A stretch of DNA of 64,000 nt, taken from the NCBI GenBank assembly GCA_963930645.1, contig OZ005654.1, positions 44,880,686 through 44,944,685 of the forward strand, given 5' to 3'. The notes under the pieces were generated by a model. The model saw only the letters and a program-made list of their open reading frames with translations, was not told where the DNA came from and ran no database searches. The stretch's first letter is position 1; the number at the start of each line of letters is the position of its first letter. Below, piece by piece: positions 58,905 to 64,000 of this stretch. A program made the translations under genes and the position numbers. Source of the DNA: Salticus scenicus (taxonomy: Eukaryota > Arthropoda > Arachnida > Araneae > Salticidae).

Positions 58905-59908
58905 TTTAATACAATTAAACAGGAAATTACTTCCAAAGGAATTCTCACACATTTTAATCCTAAATTAATTCTGATTTTAGCCACTAGTGCTTCCCCTTAT
59001 GGAATTTTGGCAGAACTTTTACATACAATGCCAGATAGCTCCAAAAAAACCCACAGCTTTTGTTTCTAGAACTTTGTCTATTGGTATGATGACGCAAATA
59101 AAGTACCTTTGAACTGTAACGTCCAATGGATCTGCTCTATAATCCCCTATTTGTTTGTTCACTTTGTAGAGTTGGTCTGTAATCATCTGTGTAATATGTC
59201 TATGTTAGTTGTAATTGTTTATTTGTCATTCATTAAAATATGTGTAAAAATGGAAGAATTATATCTTGTCATAACTAAATAATCTATTCCCCATTCTGAA
59301 ATGTGGCAAGTATCCAATGGTATCAATGTAAGTATTATAAAATCCTGAATATATTATTTTATATATGAAATTTCAAAATTTACAATTTTTACAAATTCAA
59401 GAAAAAAAAAAAAAAAAAAATCAAAATTTTCTGATTTTTTTCCCTTTAGAACATTTCTATTTCTAGATCTGACATAAAGAGACTCACCCTTCAAGATTTC
59501 ACAGTACATACATGTACAAGACAACCACAAGTCATAAATAAAATTAGTACTTTTTTTTCACTTTCTATCCATCGTTACTTGCAAAGCAAGTAGACTTAGT
59601 CTCCAAATTCAGATTTTTGTTGTATGATGTTATTAGAAGCAGAGATCTGAGAGTTAATATCATTCATATTGTAACAAACATAATATAAAATCAAGGGAAT
59701 AAAGATTAAAGTATATGAAGAATCACCAAAATGAGCATGTGTGATGCACACGGGCTTTGTCTATGTAATGCTATTATTATACACAGCAGTTTTTCACACA
59801 ACTTTCATTTGAGCCAATTTTTACTCCAATTTCTGGAGACTGTAATCCGAAAGAGGGTGGCAAAAGTTGAGTCAAAGATTGTCCAAAACACTGGTTTGCA
59901 TAGTCCAT
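58905..59908. other. AT-rich intergenic sequence, nothing recognised
   Basis: Includes an A tract at about 59402-59420. The open stretch 59731-59919 runs into the next inverted-repeat element and is not supported as a gene. Confidence 0.6.
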
Positions 59909-60360
59909 TAATTACGTGAGGTGTTCAAGGGGGGGTCGAGCTGAATCTCACCCAATCTCACGTGGGGGAGTGGGCGGGTCTCGGCAAATATCACGTAATT
60001 TTTTCCTCACAAAAAACAGTAAAATTGCGAGAAAAGTGAGTTAAATTCAAGTAAAACATGTTTCTTGACTTAGATATGGCAAAATCTGACACGATAATAT
60101 TCATCGTAGCTATCCGATTCTAGACTACGATCTGTGCAATTTTAAACTAGTCTTAACTAGTTTTCAATAAACATAATAAAGCAAATTATGTTTTTTGAAA
60201 TAAATCTAACGCACTTACAGTAAAAGTACGAATTTTGAAAATTTTCACTTGAGATATGGGGAGGGGGGAGGAAGTCGAGCCAAATCTCATGAAATCTCAC
60301 CAGGGGGAAGGGGGTGTCAAAAAATCGTCAAAACCGCCTCACGTAGACGTAATTAATGAA
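59909..60360. mobile_element. Inverted-repeat MITE with TTAATTACGT ends
   Basis: Left CCATTAATTACGTGAGG and the reverse complement of the right end (TTCATTAATTACGTCTACGTGAGG) share the terminal motif. Both halves contain GAGCTGAATCTCACC / GAGCCAAATCTCATG-type sequence with G-runs. Superfamily and target duplication unclear, edges approximate. Confidence 0.6.
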
Positions 60361-60749
60361 CGCCTCCTAAAGTACCTGTAAGGAAAGGAGCACTTATTGA
60401 TCGCTCTTTTCCAGGGCCGATGAAAAGTTTTCATGGTAGAAGGGAGAAAACGATGAATGATTTGGCATCGGCCCCCATCTGTTCTCGGTGCGTATTATGA
60501 GCTTTCTTGTCATTGGTTTATTATTGTAGAAGATATTGCTCACACAAACAACTTTTTTATGACTAGCCAGAAAAAAATATTCATACTCCCACCTCTTATT
60601 ACACTGGGCGACAATATTATTACGCGCTCGATCATTAGCTTGTGTTGAAATCTCTATGGTAGGTCATATAAAATAGACAAGAATTTTGCATTTTTGGTCA
60701 TTAATATAATTTTTGTAAATATCTCCTTAACGGAAAATCACAGAAAGAC

Positions 60750-61083
60750 TAAAATAAGAGGTGCACAAACTAAGTATTATAAACAACCTGCATACAAATT
60801 TGCATAGTTCTACCTTTAAACGTTTTTGAGTTATGCGAGATACACACACACACTGACACATGAATACGTTCATACAAACTTCGTGAAAAATCATCTAAAA
60901 TCGTAGCTATCTCTAGAAGGGAAGCTTGTGTCAAAACCAAAGTTAGATGTGTACTACTTGACAATCATGACTGCCACAAATATTGATATTCTATGACCAT
61001 TCGTTTTTAAGCTATCGAGATTGAAAATCTTATTCGCAAATTAGGATTACAACACTTGCTTATACTTTGTATGAAGAAGTAAA
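60750..61083 (+). repeat. Hairpin-ended repeat, related to families A/B
   Basis: A CA-rich run (60842-60856), then a block AAATCATCTAAAATCGTAGC, and a terminal imperfect stem TACTTTGTATGAAGAAGTA (61065-61083). This has the same order of parts (array, CA run, terminal stem) as the other hairpin-ended repeats but little sequence identity. Confidence 0.5.
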
Positions 61084-61171
61084 AAAACTAAATTAAATTA
61101 AATGAATGAATTTTAAATGATGATTTAAAAGCCATGTTGTATCTTTAATTACTTTTGCATGTTTATACAAA

Positions 61172-61870
61172 AACTAGTATGTTGTGTCCACCACAAGACT
61201 TTCTTCTATATTTTCCTACACAAATTCACTAAGGGCAAATAATTTATTAAAACTATTATTTATTAAAATTATCTAACATAATGAATGCAAATGATCTTCA
61301 TCTTAGAGAAACCTAACATTACATATTCAAAGAAAGACAGTTTTATTGTCTATAAATAATATCTTTGGAAATGCGTTTTTATAATGGTTATCTCACATAT
61401 CAAGTTCGTACAGTTATATGCCATGCAAGTTGAGATATATCCATCCCGTTATCGAGAAAATTTCCAGTGTAGCAGCGCCATCTATTGGCCGATAAGCATC
61501 CAACTTGAATCAGCATGTCTCATAATGGCCTTCTCACATATCAAGTTTTGCTTAATTATACGCTAAGAAACTGAGATATAGCCTCCCCTTAAATTGCGGA
61601 AATCGCTGTATTGCAGCGCCACCTGTTGAGCGGTTGATATCAAAAGTTAATAGGCACTAATTTAGGTCAAGATGCATCTAATGTAAATTTATATACAATT
61701 CTGAGCAGTAGTTCTGGAGATACAGTTGCCACAAAATTTTTGTCACAGACATTTTCTAAAAATGGTAAAATCGTGTTCTGGACCTCTGAAAACGTGTAAA
61801 TCCGCCGAAAACCAGAAGTCGAAAATTTTTACGAATTCAATACTTTCTTCTACTGAATATAGAAGAAAGT
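61172..61870 (+). mobile_element. Family A hairpin-ended element, short complete copy
   Basis: Starts AACTAGTATGTTGTGTCCAC like 28873, followed by the same ~130 bp. Two tandem units follow (from about 61383 and 61512, each with ATGGCCTTCTCACATATCAA-type sequence and AGCAGCGCCA). Then comes ACAGTTGCCACAAAATTTTTG and the terminal stem-loop (about 61842-61870). 699 bp; no reading frame. This copy best defines both ends of the family. Confidence 0.8.
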
Positions 61871-62082
61871 TATTAAACAATGATAATAATAACCAAAAAT
61901 CGATGATGGCTATTGTTGCGATTAGGAATTACAATCATCTCAGGATACAGTTGGTTTCTAAATCTTAAAATCACAAGATTTCGAATCCCAAACTCACGAC
62001 AAAAGAGTACTTATTCAATTTTTTCCTTACATATTTATTAAAATGGGAAACAAAAAAGCAGTTTTTAAGTAATAAGATAAAT

Positions 62083-62956
62083 TACAATGTTGTGGCTATC
62101 ACAAAACTTTCCTCTATATCATACGATATAGCGGCACCAATTACCGATTAACATAAATATTTAATCCTAGTTTCTCATAAAAATGATTTTTTACGTATGC
62201 AGTTTTAACAACTGATGTCGAGATATAGTCATATGGAAAATCGCAAGAGGTGAGTAATGTGTGGCGCAATTTGTCAGCCGATATATATTAAAATTCAGAA
62301 TTCTTTTTCCTATAATGGCCATCTCACAGATAAAATCGGATGCATTTATACGCTGATATATAGTCTTCCCATAAATGGGAAAAATTGCAGTCTAGCAGGC
62401 CATCTGTCAATTGACATGTATTCAAACTGAATCACTATAGTGTTTTATAATGACCGTCTCACATATCAAGTTTTGTGCAGTTCAGCACAATAGAAATTTG
62501 CAATTAAACGCAAAAGAAGCTGAAATATAGCCTTCCCTTAAGTGAGAGAAATCGCAGCACAGAAGTGCCACTCATCGGCCGATGTGCTTCAAAATTGAAA
62601 CAGCATAGTGTTTCATAATGGCTCTTTCACATATCAAGTTTTGTGCAATTATACACGACAGAAGCTGAGTCATGACCTTCTCGTAAACGGGAAATCGCAG
62701 TATAGATTTATTGGATGGTTTGCACCAAAAGATAGTGGGTACCAGTTTATGTCAAGGTGCAACTAAACTTATATGTTTCTGTACATTAGTACTTTTTGAA
62801 CTGGAGCTGCCACAAATTTTTTGTAACGGGCAGATGGACGTTTCCTAAAAATGGTCAAATCGTGTTCTGGTCATCTCAAAACGTGCAAATCCATGATAAC
62901 GAAAGTCGAAATTTTTTAACTATTTCATTATTATCTTCTATGAATATTAATAAAAG
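62083..62956 (+). mobile_element. Family A hairpin-ended element, degenerate copy
   Basis: Starts ACAATGTTGTGGCTATCAC. Four tandem units of about 125-150 bp follow (CATCTCACAGATAAAAT; CCGTCTCACATATCAAG; CTCTTTCACATATCAAG), then TGTTCTGGTCATCTCAAAACG and a decayed terminal stem (TATCTTCTAT...TAATAAAAGTA). Unit spacing and identity are more variable than in 61172-61870. Confidence 0.7.
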
Positions 62957-64000
62957 TAATAAACTCTATGTTTAATTTGGCCTCTATAAAAATACCGTGT
63001 GTGAATCGTACAGAACTTACTGAGTTTTGTATGGTTGATAAACTAATACAAATATAGTTATATACTAAAACTACTGATAGAAATGCAATTAAAGTCCAAC
63101 TCAAACAAAAGATGTAAGATGTTTTTCAAGCATATATTCCAATAAATTAAAATTAGTAGTTTATCTTTTTTTTTGTCTGCTGCAGAATAGTCTTAAAAAA
63201 AAATAGTTTATAGTAATTTTTTTATGAAATATTCTCCAAATATGATTTCAAATGTTTTTTAACGCATGTTTTATCTTGGAATTAAACTTAGGATGTTTTA
63301 TTTCGCTGAGCTCTAGGCCATACATATGCTAAAAATATCTTGATGATCGTTTAAAAATGGTTTATGGGTCATTTAAAAAGGAACTATACTCGATTGACGC
63401 TTCAACCAGGAGTCATATTTCGAAAAGAGTTGTTATTCTGTACATTTTATTTCAAATAAATTATTAGTTGCCTGTAATCGAACATCGTTGTAGAACCATC
63501 TTTATTTTAAGTCAACCTGATTACAATTGTGTAATGTTACATAATTCTTTCCAAAATTCTAAACAGATATTGTTACGCTTCTTACAGAATTATCCTGCAT
63601 GTGAAGTTTACTTTAGGTGGTAACCTAAAATGACCCTATTGTCAAATGTGCCAATATTCCTTTGCTTTTTTTACGTGTGTATGCGAGGGCGGGGGTGTGT
63701 CTGTTTTTTATTAAGTTATAAAGCAAATATGAACCCATTGAAAAGAAGCATCGTGGGCCTAAAATGTACTTTCAAATTGTTCTGATATTTGTTCCAGAAA
63801 ACGTTTCATTCTCTAATAAAGTGTTCCAGTTTTTCGCGTATGCAAATAAAAGATGAAGTCGCTCATATTTCGAAGACAAGGTATCCTTTGTTGATTTCTC
63901 GAGCATTTGTGTTATGGTTAATAGTTTCTGGAAATATTCCAACTAGGTGTCTTTTCTGGAACATCTTTTCTTTTGTCGGTTCTTTCAATCTTAGACGGTT
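62957..64000. other. Intergenic sequence, nothing recognised
   Basis: About 1 kb that is slightly less AT-rich than the rest, with no inverted-repeat ends, tandem array or recognisable reading frame. A GT/G-rich stretch lies near 63677-63700. Confidence 0.6.

Overview
The window looks like nuclear DNA of an arthropod, most likely a chelicerate such as a spider. The species call is inference: it rests on high AT content, long poly-A/poly-T tracts, large introns packed with small DNA transposons, and an invertebrate-type formin. No bacterial, plasmid or viral gene organisation is visible, and no CRISPR array or rRNA gene was seen.

One real gene is recognised. A FHOD-family formin (ortholog of Drosophila Fhos and vertebrate FHOD1/FHOD3) runs on the + strand from 813 to its stop codon at 45800-45802. 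Sixteen exons with GT-AG introns were placed. Their phases are consistent throughout and they sum to 3153 nt, i.e. 1050 residues plus stop. The 5' part of the gene (start codon, GTPase-binding region and most of FH3) lies left of the window. The exons give, in order: end of FH3, a basic/serine-rich linker, proline-rich FH1, the whole FH2 actin-nucleating domain, a C-terminal tail and the DAD autoregulatory motif. Two further stretches look like phase-compatible alternative terminal exons. One (19342-19403) would end the protein before FH1-FH2. The other (46170-46390) would replace the DAD.

The introns and the 18 kb downstream of the gene are mostly mobile-element debris, much of it with clean ends. 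At least ten hAT-like elements carry terminal inverted repeats, several with exact 8-bp target-site duplications. There are also pogo/Tigger- and Tc1-like elements, a TTAA-flanked piggyBac-type MITE, a tRNA-derived SINE, and a reverse-transcriptase retroelement with short 3'-end copies elsewhere in the window. A repeat group ends in a perfect stem-loop and carries internal tandem arrays. A long inverted duplication in intron 14 carries an unrecognised exon-like reading frame on its right arm. Several elements are nested two or three deep.

Layout: 1-812 upstream intron; 813-8192 exons 1-4; 8193-17971 giant intron 4 (nested hAT elements); 17972-22352 exons 5-6 (FH1 and start of FH2); 22353-38160 FH2 exons 7-13; 38161-45802 tail and DAD exons; 45803-51970 repeat-poor AT-rich sequence, possibly a long 3' UTR; 51971-62960 repeat-rich intergenic DNA; 62961-64000 nothing recognised.
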